From Streptomyces umbrinus (lineage in GTDB: Bacteria > Actinomycetota > Actinomycetes > Streptomycetales > Streptomycetaceae): DNA of 64,000 bases. Each line of letters opens with the position of its first letter. Positions within the stretch are counted from its first letter, which is position 1. The DNA lies in contig NZ_JAUSZI010000002.1 in the NCBI RefSeq assembly GCF_030817415.1, forward strand, positions 372,001 to 436,000. The letters run 5' to 3'. Below are positions 14,672 to 23,795 of the stretch, one piece after another. A program made the position numbers and the translations under genes. The notes beneath the pieces are model-generated. The model saw only the letters and a program-made list of their open reading frames with translations, made no database searches and was not told the DNA's origin.

Positions 14672-15661
14672 TCAGGGACGGCCGTCGGCCTCTGTCTCCC
14701 ACTCCTGTGCCGGAAGGTCGAGGAGCCGTTTGATCCGGGCGGCGTCCGGCAGGGGGCCATGATCACCTGTCACCTTGAGTGCCGACGCGGCCGTGATGTG
14801 TCCGAGCCGCAGCGCGCGCTCCATTCCCCCGCCTCGCAAGAGGCCGGTCAGGAATCCGGCGGCGAAAGCGTCACCCGCGCCGACGGGCTCCACCACCTCC
14901 GTGCGCAGAGCGGGCACCGTCCACGAATTCTCGTCGCCGAAGACGGTGACCGCACGACCGCCGTCCTTGACGACAAGGAGACGCGGATGCTGCAACAGCT
15001 TCCGTACGTCGGCCGGTTCGAGGTCGGCGTCCCACAGGTCCTGCGCCTCGTCGAGGCCGACGAAGGTGATGTCGGCGCGGTCGGCCAGGTCGCGAAGCAC
15101 GGAGGCAGCGGTCCGGGGCGGCCACAGAGCCGGACGGTGATTGACGTCGAAGCTGATGGCGTACGGGCGCTCGGCGGGCGGAGTGGCGAGCGCCTCCACG
15201 ACCAGGCTCCGGCAGGACGACGACAGTGCCGGAGTCACGCCCGTCAGGTGGACGACGGAGGCCGACCGCAGTCTCTCGTCATCCAGTACGTCGGGTCCCA
15301 GGACCGAGGCCGCCGAGTTGCCGCGGTAGTAATGGACGCGGGTACGGGTGCCGGTCGGCTCCTTCACCAGCAGGCCCGTGGGCCTTTCAGGATCGGAGCG
15401 CACGCCGCCGACGTCGACGCCCGCCGCACCGACCGCGGCACGCACACGCCGTCCCAACGCGTCGTCGCCCAGCGCCGACAGCCAGGAGACGGGGATGCCG
15501 AGGTCTGCCAGGTACATCGCCACGTTCGACTCGGCCCCGGCCACCGACACACGCAGGTCCTCGGCCGTCTCCAGCGATTCCGAGGGGCCGGGAGCCAGGG
15601 CGGCCATGGTCTCCCCGATGCAGACCACGGGTCCTTCGGCAGGCCTCCAGCCGTCCTTCAT
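14672..15661 (-). CDS. PfkB-family 2-dehydro-3-deoxygalactonokinase / gluconokinase
   Basis: 329 residues, ribokinase fold. N-terminal GPVVCIGETMAALAPGP; substrate region VSVAGAESNVAMYLADLG; C-terminal PfkB signature VVEPVGAGDAFAAGFLTGLL with the catalytic Asp in GAGDAF. PfkB members of this type phosphorylate 2-keto-3-deoxy sugar acids. In this operon the substrate would be 2-keto-3-deoxygalactonate (KDGal), made by the dehydratase upstream, giving KDPGal for the aldolase. The classical E. coli DgoK belongs to a different kinase family, so the assignment is functional, by context. Last gene of the run; GGGAG precedes the ATG, which overlaps the previous stop (ATGA). Confidence 0.85.
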   Translation of the reverse strand: MKDGWRPAEGPVVCIGETMAALAPGPSESLETAEDLRVSVAGAESNVAMYLADLGIPVSWLSALGDDALGRRVRAAVGAAGVDVGGVRSDPERPTGLLVKEPTGTRTRVHYYRGNSAASVLGPDVLDDERLRSASVVHLTGVTPALSSSCRSLVVEALATPPAERPYAISFDVNHRPALWPPRTAASVLRDLADRADITFVGLDEAQDLWDADLEPADVRKLLQHPRLLVVKDGGRAVTVFGDENSWTVPALRTEVVEPVGAGDAFAAGFLTGLLRGGGMERALRLGHITAASALKVTGDHGPLPDAARIKRLLDLPAQEWETEADGRP

Positions 15662-16617
15662 GACCTCTCCCCCGGGAGCGAACCCGAGCCGCCGTGGCGG
15701 TAGGCAGTCGCCGGTCGGCCCGGAACCTCGACACGGGCCGTGAACACCGCGCCATCGTAGGGGCCCGGCTCGGCGAGTCCCACGCGGGCCGTCGTGATGT
15801 GGAGGAGATCCTCCTGCAGACACACCCCGGCGGGCTGTCGCGCGGGCAGACTCAGTGTGCGGTCCAGGCGGCCGTCCGGCAGATACCGGCGTACGGATCC
15901 CGTGCCCCACACGGCGACCCATACGGCGCCTTCGACGTCCACCACCATGCCGTCGGGGCTGCCGTCGTCGACGGTGATGAACACTTCTGGGGGCCCGAGT
16001 TCGGCGGTGGCCGGGTCGACCGGGTAGCGCCTGATGACTCCCCGGGCGCTGTCGGCCAGGTACATGGTGGCGCCGTCGGCCGTGAAGGCCGGCCCGTTCG
16101 GCACCGTGATGTCGTCGAGGACGCGGGTCACCGTGCCGCCGTGATCGACCCGGTAGAGGGAACCGGCTCCCTCGTCGGCGTCGTAGGCCATGCTGCCCGC
16201 CCAGAAGCGGCCGAACGGGTCGGTGGTCGCGTCGTTCATACGCATGGGTCGCGCGGCGTCCGCTTCGGGCTGTGCCAGCCACCGCGTCGACCCTTCGGGT
16301 GAGAGCAGGCAGATCCCGGTGCCCGCGGCGGCGATCCAGGTGCCGGGAGCATCGGCCACGGGGGCCACCGCGCCCAGGGGAACGGGCAGTTGGGCCAGTT
16401 TCCGCAGGGGGTCGGTGGGATGTCCGACGGCGGTGAGCAGACGCCCGGCGAGGATGTCCACGAGCACGATGCCGCGGTCCGTCCAGCGGATGCCCTCACC
16501 GAGCTCCAGACGGTCAGGGCGGAGAGCTTCGGCGCCGCCTGCGACTCCGGCTCCGGCTCCGGCTGAGCCAGTCCCGCTTCCGGCTGCGCCTTCGGTGTGC
16601 GATGCGGATCCGGTCAC
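15658..16617 (-). CDS. SMP-30/gluconolactonase-family lactonase
   Basis: 319 residues. Six-bladed propeller typical of SMP-30/regucalcin: LELGEGIRWTDRGIVLVDI (metal-binding Glu), MNDATTDPFGRFWAGSM (Asn/Asp ligands), DITVPNGPAFTADGATMYLA, and DGSPDGMVVDVEGAVWVAVW. These enzymes hydrolyse sugar 1,5-lactones. Here the likely substrate is galactono-lactone from the SDR galactose dehydrogenase. The first 28 residues are an Ala/Gly/Ser-rich extension encoded by short GGCTCC-type repeats (about 16547-16580), so the true start could be a little further downstream. ATGA overlaps on both sides indicate tight coupling. Confidence 0.85.
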   Translation of the reverse strand: MTGSASHTEGAAGSGTGSAGAGAGVAGGAEALRPDRLELGEGIRWTDRGIVLVDILAGRLLTAVGHPTDPLRKLAQLPVPLGAVAPVADAPGTWIAAAGTGICLLSPEGSTRWLAQPEADAARPMRMNDATTDPFGRFWAGSMAYDADEGAGSLYRVDHGGTVTRVLDDITVPNGPAFTADGATMYLADSARGVIRRYPVDPATAELGPPEVFITVDDGSPDGMVVDVEGAVWVAVWGTGSVRRYLPDGRLDRTLSLPARQPAGVCLQEDLLHITTARVGLAEPGPYDGAVFTARVEVPGRPATAYRHGGSGSLPGERS

Positions 16618-17246
16618 GGCGTGTCTTTCCGTACGACGGTCAGGAAGGCACGGGCTCGCTCGCGCAGCGCGGTCAGGCTGCCGCCGTCGGCGGCGTCTCC
16701 GATCAGCGGCGAGCCGACTCCGACCGCGGTCGCGCCGGCGGCCAGGTACGCCCGGGCGGCGGCCTCGTCGACACCGCCCACCGGCACGAACAGCTCGTGC
16801 GGGAACGGGCCCCGCAAGGCCTTCAGATAGGCGGGGCCGCCGGCCGCCGCGGCCGGGAAGATCTTCAGCGCTGCGGCACCAAACGGGCGTGCGGCCACGA
16901 TTTCGGTAGGCGTCATCACGCCGACCAGGACGGGCAGACCGAGTTCGTGTGCCGCGACGACGCCCTCACCGAGTGCGGGCGTGACGGCGAAGTTCGCGCC
17001 GGCCCCCTGGGCAGCGCGAGCGTCCTCGGCGGTCAGGACCGTGCCGGCGCCGAGGGGCCGGTCGGGGCCGAGCTCCTTGCGCGCCTGCTCGATGACGGAC
17101 AGGGCGTCCGCGCCGGTCAGGGAGACCTCGATCAGCTCGACGCCTTCCTCGGCGAGGGTCAGCACGGTGCGTACCGAGGCTTCGGGGTCGGTGCCGCGGA
17201 TGATCGCGACCAGGCGGTGGGCGGCCAGGGCCGCTCGCAGATCCAT
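16614..17246 (-). CDS. 2-dehydro-3-deoxy-6-phosphogalactonate / KDPG aldolase
   Basis: 210 residues, class I KDPG-aldolase fold. It has LVAIIRGTDPEASVRTVLTL, the catalytic Glu in VELIEVSLTG, PLGAGTVLTAEDA, the Schiff-base Lys in FGAAALKIFPA, and phosphate-binding VPVGGVDEAAARAYLAAGA. It cleaves the phosphorylated 3-deoxy acid to pyruvate and glyceraldehyde 3-phosphate, the last step of the pathway. Context favours the KDPGal epimer, as for DgoA. The ATG at 17246 follows AAGGAG at 9 bases; the upstream ATG at 17282 has a poorer site. Confidence 0.87.
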   Translation of the reverse strand: MDLRAALAAHRLVAIIRGTDPEASVRTVLTLAEEGVELIEVSLTGADALSVIEQARKELGPDRPLGAGTVLTAEDARAAQGAGANFAVTPALGEGVVAAHELGLPVLVGVMTPTEIVAARPFGAAALKIFPAAAAGGPAYLKALRGPFPHELFVPVGGVDEAAARAYLAAGATAVGVGSPLIGDAADGGSLTALRERARAFLTVVRKDTP

Positions 17247-17312
17247 GGACGAGTTCTCCTTTTCACGCGGGTTCACATTCACGCGGGTTCTCAGAGGTTC
17301 ACACAGGTCGGT

Positions 17313-18119
17313 TCAGGTACAGCGGCAGTTCGCGGTCAGTGTCAGCCGCCACCGCACCTCGCCCGACTCGGGTACCCGCGCAGCGTCACCGGGGCCGGCC
17401 TCGGCGAGGTCGAAGACGCGGCCGAGCATCGGTTCGACGCCCGTGCTCCGGTAGGGGTGCGCGGCGGGGAAGCCGCCCAGGTTGCGCCACAGGGCGATGG
17501 ACACGGGCTGCCCGTCGGCCTCGAGGGACAGCGACAGACGGTCGGCCCGGTCGTGGACACAGCAGTGGGAGGCGTCCACGACGGCTCCGACGGCGGTGCC
17601 GTCGTCCGGGCCGAGTTGGTCGAGGCGCAGTCCGCAGGGTGCGGGCCAGCTCCCTTCGACCCGGGCGGCGCCTTGCGGCCACGCCCGGTCCAGCAGCGGC
17701 GCCGCCTCGGGGAAGAGGCGGGTGTTCGCTCCGTCGCGGATGTGCAGCGTCGAACGGTCGGAGAGGTCGAGCAGGGCGTGTGCGGCCCATACGAACCGGA
17801 AGCCCACGTCAGCCTTCAGTACGTAGTCGGCCTCGGCTCCCTCCGCGGTGCCACGGATCGTGCGGGTCAGGGTGAAGCGGTCGCAGTGGAGGACGTCGCT
17901 GTCACCGTCACGCGTCCACAGCCGTGACCAGGCGTCACCGTGGTCGGGGGTGCCGCGAACCGTGGGGATGCACTCCTCCAGTCCGCCCGCGTCCACGAAG
18001 GTGTCGCCGGGTGACACACTCTTGCGCTCGGGTGCCTCGCGCCGCCAGAGCCATTCGCGCCCCGCGGTGCGCAGTGACGTCCAACGGCCGCCGTAGGCGA
18101 GGTCGGTGACGATGTCCAT
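17313..18119 (-). CDS. Aldose-1-epimerase/galactose-mutarotase-like protein
   Basis: 268 residues. The segment GDTFVDAGGLEECIPTVRG followed by TPDHGDAWSRLW matches the conserved GG-EC-PT-G...HGD/W core of galactose mutarotase-like domains; VWAAHALLDLSD and the C-terminal MLGRVFDLAEAG also fit. In this operon it could supply the right anomer of galactose or a related sugar. It starts 9 bases after the dehydratase stop; a GTG at 18131 overlapping that stop is an alternative. I could not confirm all catalytic residues. Confidence 0.68.
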   Translation of the reverse strand: MDIVTDLAYGGRWTSLRTAGREWLWRREAPERKSVSPGDTFVDAGGLEECIPTVRGTPDHGDAWSRLWTRDGDSDVLHCDRFTLTRTIRGTAEGAEADYVLKADVGFRFVWAAHALLDLSDRSTLHIRDGANTRLFPEAAPLLDRAWPQGAARVEGSWPAPCGLRLDQLGPDDGTAVGAVVDASHCCVHDRADRLSLSLEADGQPVSIALWRNLGGFPAAHPYRSTGVEPMLGRVFDLAEAGPGDAARVPESGEVRWRLTLTANCRCT

Positions 18120-18127
18120 CGGTGCGG

Positions 18128-19273
18128 TCACCACTCCGCGAAGGAACCGTCGGAGTGCCGCCACACGGGGTTGCGCCAGGCATGACCGGTGCGGTCGGCG
18201 GCGCGTACGGCGGCTTCGTCGACGGTGATTCCGAGGCCGGGGGCGTCGCCGCGCGGGGCGTGCCCGTCGACGAACCGGAACGGCTCGGGGTCGACCACGT
18301 AGGACAGCAGGTCGGCGTCCTTGTTGTAGTGGATGCCGCGGCTCTGCTCCTGGATCAGGAAGTTCGGGGTGGCGAAGGCGACCTGGAGACTGGCGGCGAG
18401 CGCGATGGGGCCGAGCGGGCAGTGCGGGGCGAGCTGGGCGCCGTATGTCTCGGCGAGTGAGGCGATGCGGTGCACCTCCGAGATGCCGCCGGCGTGGGAC
18501 AGGTCGGGCTGGGCGACCGCGATGCCCGCGGTGAGTGCGGGCAGGAACTCGGCGCGTCCGTAGAGGCGTTCACCGGTGGCGAGCGGTACGGGGCTGGCGG
18601 CGACCAGGCCGGCCAGCAGATGGCCGTGCTCGGGTACGACGGGTTCCTCGACGAACAGCGGGTGCAGCGGGGCGAGTTCGGCGAGGACGCGGCGGGCGCC
18701 CGCGGCGGTGAAGCGGCCGTGGAAGTCGACGGCGACGTCGCGGTCCGGGCCGAGCGCCTCGCGGGCGGCGGCCACGCGGGCGACGACCGCGGCGGTTTCG
18801 GCGGCGGTGGGAACCGGTGAGGTGGCCCCGGCGGCGTTCATCTTCACCGCGGTGAAGCCCGCCTCGACCTGGGCGGTTATCTGCTCGGTCAGTTCGGCGG
18901 GTTCGTCGCCGCCCACCCAGGCGTAGACCCGGACGCGGTCGCGCACCGGGCCGCCGAGCAGGGCGTGCACGGGAGCGCCGTACGCCTTCCCGGCGATGTC
19001 CCACAGGGCCTGGTCGAGGCCGGCGACAGCGCTGGAGAGGACCGGGCCGCCCCGGTAGAAACCGCCCTTGGTGAGAACCTGCCAGTGGTCCTGGACGCGC
19101 AGCGGGTCCTGTCCGACGAGGTATTCGGCCAGGACGTCGACGGCCGCGCGGACGACTTCGGCGCGCCCTTCGACGACCGGTTCTCCCCAGCCGACCACGC
19201 CCTCGTCGGTCTCGACGCGGCAGAACAGCCAGCGGGGCGGGACCAGGAAGGTTTCGATTCGGGTGATCTTCAC
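18128..19273 (-). CDS. dgoD: D-galactonate dehydratase
   Basis: 381 residues, the normal length, and highly similar in memory to E. coli DgoD end to end: start KITRIETFLVPPRWLFCRVE, GFYRGGPVLSSAVAGLDQAL, metal ligands in VAVDFHGR, LFVEEPV and ATGERLYGR, catalytic His in LAPHCPLGPIALAASLQV, and GIHYNKDADLL; it ends WRNPVWRHSDGSFAEW. It is a mandelate racemase/enolase-superfamily Mg enzyme converting D-galactonate to 2-keto-3-deoxygalactonate. The start is a GTG at 19273 overlapping the regulator stop (GTGA). It is the key diagnostic gene for oxidative galactose catabolism in this operon. Confidence 0.93.
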   Translation of the reverse strand: MKITRIETFLVPPRWLFCRVETDEGVVGWGEPVVEGRAEVVRAAVDVLAEYLVGQDPLRVQDHWQVLTKGGFYRGGPVLSSAVAGLDQALWDIAGKAYGAPVHALLGGPVRDRVRVYAWVGGDEPAELTEQITAQVEAGFTAVKMNAAGATSPVPTAAETAAVVARVAAAREALGPDRDVAVDFHGRFTAAGARRVLAELAPLHPLFVEEPVVPEHGHLLAGLVAASPVPLATGERLYGRAEFLPALTAGIAVAQPDLSHAGGISEVHRIASLAETYGAQLAPHCPLGPIALAASLQVAFATPNFLIQEQSRGIHYNKDADLLSYVVDPEPFRFVDGHAPRGDAPGLGITVDEAAVRAADRTGHAWRNPVWRHSDGSFAEW

Positions 19274-20007
19274 TGAGACCGGGAGCCTTCCGCTTCTTCG
19301 GAGTCACCGACGCGGTCCAGATCGCGGCCGGCCTGGTCGAGCAGGGCACGCATCGCCGCCTCGGCGGCCCCCGGGTCCCGGTCGCGTACGGCATCCAGGA
19401 CGGCGCGGTGGGCCGGGACCGGGTCCTCGCTGTGCGGGGAGCTGTGCACGATGCGGTCGCGGTGGGCCAGGCCCGACTCGATGACCATCTCCATGCGTTC
19501 GAGGAGTTCGTTGTGGGTGGCGTTGAGCAGGGCTCGGTGGAAGGCGAGGTCGGCCTCGACGGCGTGGGCGGCGTCGTGGTCGTGCTCCCCCATCGCCGCC
19601 AGGGCGCCGTCCAGGGCGGCCAGGTCCTCGTCGGTGCGGCGCTCGGCGGCCAGGCGCACGGCGGCGGGTTCGATGATGGCGCGTACTTCGGCGAGGTTGT
19701 GCAGCAGCGCCCGGTCGGAGGCGTTGGTGCGGCCGCCCTCGAACTGCCAGCGCAGCACGTCGGCGTCGAGCAGGTTCCACTCGGCGCGGGTGCGCACGAA
19801 GGTGCCGCGCCGCTGGCGGGCGTCGACCATTCCCTTGGCGGCGAGCACCTTGAGCGACTCGCGCAGCGCGGTCAGGCTCACGTCCAGCTCGCTCTGCAGC
19901 GCCACCAGGTCCAGCGTGGCCCCCTCGGGGATCTCACCGCCCAGGATGCGGCGGGCGAGGAGTTCCACGGTCTGGCCGTGCACGCCGCGACGGGCATAGG
20001 GCGTCAT
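19270..20007 (-). CDS. GntR/FadR-family regulator (DgoR-like)
   Basis: 245 residues. N-terminal winged helix: VELLARRILGGEIPEGATLD, DVSLTALRESLKVLAAKGMV, RRGTFVRTRAEWNLL. C-terminal FCD helical domain: LAEVRAIIEPAAVRLAAERR, EADLAFHRALLNATHNELLE, VPAHRAVLDAVRDRD, with the Asp/His metal-binding pattern. FadR-type proteins such as DgoR sense sugar acids including galactonate. It is placed inside the catabolic operon between the SDR and dgoD, with GTGA coupling to dgoD. Its site may be the AT-rich element at 26121-26139 and 28411-28430, but this is inference. Confidence 0.88.
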   Translation of the reverse strand: MTPYARRGVHGQTVELLARRILGGEIPEGATLDLVALQSELDVSLTALRESLKVLAAKGMVDARQRRGTFVRTRAEWNLLDADVLRWQFEGGRTNASDRALLHNLAEVRAIIEPAAVRLAAERRTDEDLAALDGALAAMGEHDHDAAHAVEADLAFHRALLNATHNELLERMEMVIESGLAHRDRIVHSSPHSEDPVPAHRAVLDAVRDRDPGAAEAAMRALLDQAGRDLDRVGDSEEAEGSRSQ

Positions 20008-20041
20008 GTCGTACAGCCTTTCTGCTGTTGAGGGAGCGTGG

Positions 20042-20815
20042 TCATGCGGAGGCCTTGACGACGCTCCAGCCGCCGTCCACGACGAGACTCGTCCCGGTGA
20101 TGTAGGAGGCTTCGTCGGCGCTGAGGAACGCGATGGCCGCGGCGACCTCCTCGGGTGAGCCGAAGCGGCGCACCGCGGTCTCGGCGATGCTGCGTTCCCG
20201 TTCCTCGGGCGGGACCCTGTCCCAGGCGGCGGTCAGGATCGGGCCCGGGACGACGGCGTTGACGCGTACCTCGGGACCGTATTCGACGGCGAGTTGGCCG
20301 CACAGGGAGAGCAGGGCGCCCTTGGAGGCGGCGTAGGCGGGATGGCCGGGGATGCCCTTGTGGGCGTGGACGGACGAGGTCAGTACGACGGCTCCGCGGC
20401 GGTCCCGCAGATCGGGCAGGACGGTCCGGAAGCCGAGGAAGCCGCCGGTGAGGTTGACGGCGAGCTGTCTCTGCCACGAGGCGAGGGACATCGTGTGGGC
20501 CGGTGCCACCTCGACGGTGTAGGCGTTGCTGACGAGGACGTCCACGGGCCCGAAGTCGTGGGCGGCGGTGAGGATCCGCGTCCAGTCGTCGTCCTCGGCC
20601 ACGTCGGCTCTTACGAACCTGGCGACGCCGCCGGCCTTGGTGATCCGCGTGGCGACGGCCTCGCCCTGTTCCTCGGCGAGGTCGGCGATCACGACGGCGG
20701 CTCCCTCCTCGGCGAGGCGTGCGGCCGTGGCGGCTCCGATGCCTGAGGCCGCTCCGGTGACCACGGCCGTGCGGCCGGTGAAACGGGCGCCGTGCCGTCG
20801 TGCGGACTGCTCCAT
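20042..20815 (-). CDS. SDR-family oxidoreductase, probable D-galactose 1-dehydrogenase
   Basis: 257 residues, classical short-chain dehydrogenase. NAD-binding TGAASGIGAA, the NAG-equivalent VSNAYTVE, catalytic Ser in VVLTSSVHAH, Tyr/Lys in YAASKGALL, and VNAVVPGPILTAAW. In context it would oxidise D-galactose to galactono-lactone, which the SMP-30 enzyme opens. Family resemblance alone does not fix the substrate. The ATG at 20815 is preceded by AAGGAG at 12 bases, a long spacing; upstream in-frame starts lack better sites. Confidence 0.75.
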   Translation of the reverse strand: MEQSARRHGARFTGRTAVVTGAASGIGAATAARLAEEGAAVVIADLAEEQGEAVATRITKAGGVARFVRADVAEDDDWTRILTAAHDFGPVDVLVSNAYTVEVAPAHTMSLASWQRQLAVNLTGGFLGFRTVLPDLRDRRGAVVLTSSVHAHKGIPGHPAYAASKGALLSLCGQLAVEYGPEVRVNAVVPGPILTAAWDRVPPEERERSIAETAVRRFGSPEEVAAAIAFLSADEASYITGTSLVVDGGWSVVKASA

Positions 20816-20886
20816 CGTGGGGTTCGACTCCTTCGCGGGCGTGGGACGGTTGATCGGCCGCCTTAAGAACATATGCCGGACCGGGC

Positions 20887-22950
20887 TCACTGCCGTATCA
20901 GCACCACCAGTTCGGCGTCATGGTCGGCGCTCCACTGGAACGGCAGTCCGTAGTGGAGCAGATGGGCTCCGCTGTACGTCGTCCCCGTCGCGGTGTCTCG
21001 GTAGTGCGCCGTCGGATCCATGCCCCGCATCCGCAGCCGGTCGGGCCGCCCGGGCACGAGCGGGGCCCCGTCCAGGCGACCGGTGCCGAGGGCGGCGACG
21101 ACCGTACGGTCGTCGAGGTCGTACTGCACGCCGCAGGTGCTGTCGTGCGGTGTGCCGAGGAGGCGGGCCTCTCCCCGGTGGACGACGTCCCTCACCTTCT
21201 TGTACCGGGCGATCCACCCGGCGGCCTCGGCCCGCTCCTCCGGTCTCCAGGCGCGCAGGTCGGCGCCGATGCCGAGGACGCCGCACATGGCGTTGACGAA
21301 GCGGAAGGCGAGGCTGCGGGGGCGCGGGTCGAAGATGCCGGGGGCGTCGGTGACCCAGGAGCTCATGACGTGCGGGGCATGGGCGTGCAGGAAGCCGTAC
21401 TGGATGGACAGCCGGTCCAGCGGGGCCGTGTTGTCGCTGGGCCAGACGACGTCGGTGCGTGCGAGGGTCGCGTGCTCGATTCGGGCGCCGCCGCCCGCGC
21501 AGCCCTCGACCGTGACGTCGGGGTGGGTGGCGCGCAGGTGGTCCAGGACGCGCAGGTACCCGGCGACGTGCTGGGCGTCCAGGTCGACAGGTCCAGCACC
21601 GGGGCGCCCGCGCTCGGTGGGCGGGCGGTTCATGTCCCACTTGAGGTAGCTGATGTCGTAGGCGCCGAGCAGCCGGTCGAGCGTGCCGATCACGAAGTCC
21701 TGGACGTCTGTACGGCCCAGGTCGAGCAGAAGCTGGTTACGGACCAGACGGGCTGGGCGGCCCTCGATCCGGTAGACCCACTCGGGGTGTTCGGCGTACA
21801 GACGGCTGGCCGGGCTGACGGCCTCGGGCTCGACCCACAGGCCAAAGTCCAGCCCGAGCGCCCGGATGTCCTCGACGAACGGGCCGAAGCCCTGCGGGAA
21901 CGCCGCCGGGTCCGGGTACCAGTCGCCCAGTCCCCCGGTGTCGTCGCCGCGGCCGGTGAACCATCCGTCGTCGACGACGAACAGTTCGGCGCCGATGTCG
22001 GCGGCCAGCTTGGCCAGCTCCAGTTGGCCGGCCGCGTCGACGTCGAAGCCCGTGGCCTCCCAGGAGTTGTAGAGCACCTTGCGGGGGAGGTGCATTCGCT
22101 CGCCCGTCAGGTGGCGTTCGTAGCGGTGCCAGACGCGGGAGAGTCCGTCGAGGCCGTCGGCGCTGAAGGCGCAGGCGAGGCGTGGGGTGGTGAGGGTGTC
22201 GCCGGGGGTCAGATGTACGACTCCCTCGTGCGGGACCCGCCCGGCGCGGACACGCACGCTGCCGCCCGGCTCGGCCTCCGCGGTGATGTGCCAGTTGCCG
22301 GGCCATTCGAGGGCGATGCCATAGGCCGCCTCGGCCTCCCCGTCCTGCACGGCGAGCCACGGAGCGTACGCGTGTCCGGGTGCACCCTGAAGGCTGCCCA
22401 TGGTGAACGTGCCTCTGGCCAGGTCGAGTTGGGTGTGCTGGAACTCCTGGGACCACTGGCCGGTGAGGTATGTCAGCCGGGCGGTACCCGTGACGGGGAT
22501 GTTCACGGCGGCCGAGTCGAGCCGCTCCAGGCGGAGTTCTTCCGTGGAGGTCAGTTCGGTCCAGCGGAGGATCACGTCCGTGCCCGGCACCGTCTCGTAG
22601 CAGAGAACCGTGCGCAGTCCCAGGACGTCGTCGGTGAAGGCGAGCCGCAGGCTTCCCTCCCCTTCCTCCGCGCCGTCGAAGTCCCACCACACGCCCCGGT
22701 CCCGGTCCGGTCGTGCCGCGATCAGCTCGGATCCGGTGAACGGCCGCAGTCCGTACGGCAGATACTCGGCGGGCGCCGCGTCGGCGGGGGTGACGAAGTG
22801 GGTGCGGCGGGACCAGTCGAGGGCGGAGGGGCCGTCTTCGACGCCGAGCGGGCCCCAGGCGTCGAGTTCGGCCCAGGGTCCGTCCGGGGACAGGCGGACG
22901 GTGTAGCTGGTGTGCTCGGTGCGCAGCGTCCAGCGCGGGTACGACGTCAC
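20887..22950 (-). CDS. GH36 alpha-galactosidase (cytoplasmic)
   Basis: 687 residues, no signal peptide. GH36 layout: N-terminal beta-sandwich, then a TIM barrel from about residue 290 (LYNSWEATGFDVDAAGQLEL, ELFVVDDGWFTGRGDD). The nucleophile Asp is in YLKWDMNR (about 437), and the acid/base Asp in VWPSDNTAPLDRLSIQYG (about 503) after GCAGGGARIE. It removes alpha-1,6-linked galactose from melibiose, raffinose or galactosyl oligosaccharides brought in by the ABC importer. The GTG at 22950 overlaps the permease stop (GTGA), fixing the start. Confidence 0.92.
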   Translation of the reverse strand: MTSYPRWTLRTEHTSYTVRLSPDGPWAELDAWGPLGVEDGPSALDWSRRTHFVTPADAAPAEYLPYGLRPFTGSELIAARPDRDRGVWWDFDGAEEGEGSLRLAFTDDVLGLRTVLCYETVPGTDVILRWTELTSTEELRLERLDSAAVNIPVTGTARLTYLTGQWSQEFQHTQLDLARGTFTMGSLQGAPGHAYAPWLAVQDGEAEAAYGIALEWPGNWHITAEAEPGGSVRVRAGRVPHEGVVHLTPGDTLTTPRLACAFSADGLDGLSRVWHRYERHLTGERMHLPRKVLYNSWEATGFDVDAAGQLELAKLAADIGAELFVVDDGWFTGRGDDTGGLGDWYPDPAAFPQGFGPFVEDIRALGLDFGLWVEPEAVSPASRLYAEHPEWVYRIEGRPARLVRNQLLLDLGRTDVQDFVIGTLDRLLGAYDISYLKWDMNRPPTERGRPGAGPVDLDAQHVAGYLRVLDHLRATHPDVTVEGCAGGGARIEHATLARTDVVWPSDNTAPLDRLSIQYGFLHAHAPHVMSSWVTDAPGIFDPRPRSLAFRFVNAMCGVLGIGADLRAWRPEERAEAAGWIARYKKVRDVVHRGEARLLGTPHDSTCGVQYDLDDRTVVAALGTGRLDGAPLVPGRPDRLRMRGMDPTAHYRDTATGTTYSGAHLLHYGLPFQWSADHDAELVVLIRQ

Positions 22951-23795
22951 TTCACCGCTCCCAGGTTGAGGCCGGCCACGAAGTGCCGCTGGAACCGCAG
23001 GAACACGATCACGGTGGGCGCGGCGGCGATGACGGAGCCGGCGGCGATCACGTTCCACATCGATACGTACTGTCCCTGAAGTCCGATGAGGGCCGCGGTG
23101 ATCGGCATCTTGGTGTCGCTGCGCAGCACGGTGATCGCCCAGAGCAGGTCGTTGAAGATCCAGGTGAAGGACAGGGCGCTGAGGGCGGCCAGGGCCGGGC
23201 GGGTGAGCGGAAGGATGATCCGCCAGAAGATCTGCCAGGGCCCTGCGCCGTCGACGACCGCCGCCTGCTGGATTTCGGCCGGTATGGAACGCATGAAGCC
23301 GTGCAGGACGAAGACGTAGAAGCCGACACCGAAGCCGATCTGTACGCCGATCAGCGCGGGCAGCGTGTCGAAGACGCCCATCTGCTCGCTGAGCTTGGAG
23401 ACCGGGATGAGCAGGATCTGCGGCGGGAGCAGGTTGCCGCCGAGCATGAGCAGCAACAGGGAACGCCGGAAGGGCATTTCGTAGCGGCTGAGCGAGAAGG
23501 CGGCCATGGCGGCGAGCGCGAGCGTCACCAGGACGCAGGGCACGGTGACCAGGAGGCTGTTGATGAGGGCGCGCTGCTGGCCGCCGTCGTTCCAGGCCTG
23601 ACCGAAGTTGTCGAGGGTGAAGGACTGCGGCCAGCTGCCCAGGCCGTTCGCGGCGATGTCGTCGAAGGAGCGCAGGCTGGTCACCAGGACCAGGGCGATG
23701 GGCAGCAGCCACAGGAGGGCCAACGCCCCGGCGCCCAGGTGGAATCCGGCGGTCGCGGCCCGGTTGCGGCGCAGGGCCGTGGACGTGGCGGACAT
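22947..23795 (-). CDS. Carbohydrate ABC transporter permease, MalG type
   Basis: 282 residues, six transmembrane helices (first ALALLWLLPIALVLVTSL). The cytoplasmic EAA loop is QAAVVDGAGPWQIFWRIILP. Second permease of an alpha-galactoside importer. No ATPase is encoded here; in Streptomyces a shared MsiK-type ATPase usually energises such importers. The ATG overlaps the previous gene's stop (TGATG). Confidence 0.9.
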   Translation of the reverse strand: MSATSTALRRNRAATAGFHLGAGALALLWLLPIALVLVTSLRSFDDIAANGLGSWPQSFTLDNFGQAWNDGGQQRALINSLLVTVPCVLVTLALAAMAAFSLSRYEMPFRRSLLLLMLGGNLLPPQILLIPVSKLSEQMGVFDTLPALIGVQIGFGVGFYVFVLHGFMRSIPAEIQQAAVVDGAGPWQIFWRIILPLTRPALAALSALSFTWIFNDLLWAITVLRSDTKMPITAALIGLQGQYVSMWNVIAAGSVIAAAPTVIVFLRFQRHFVAGLNLGAVK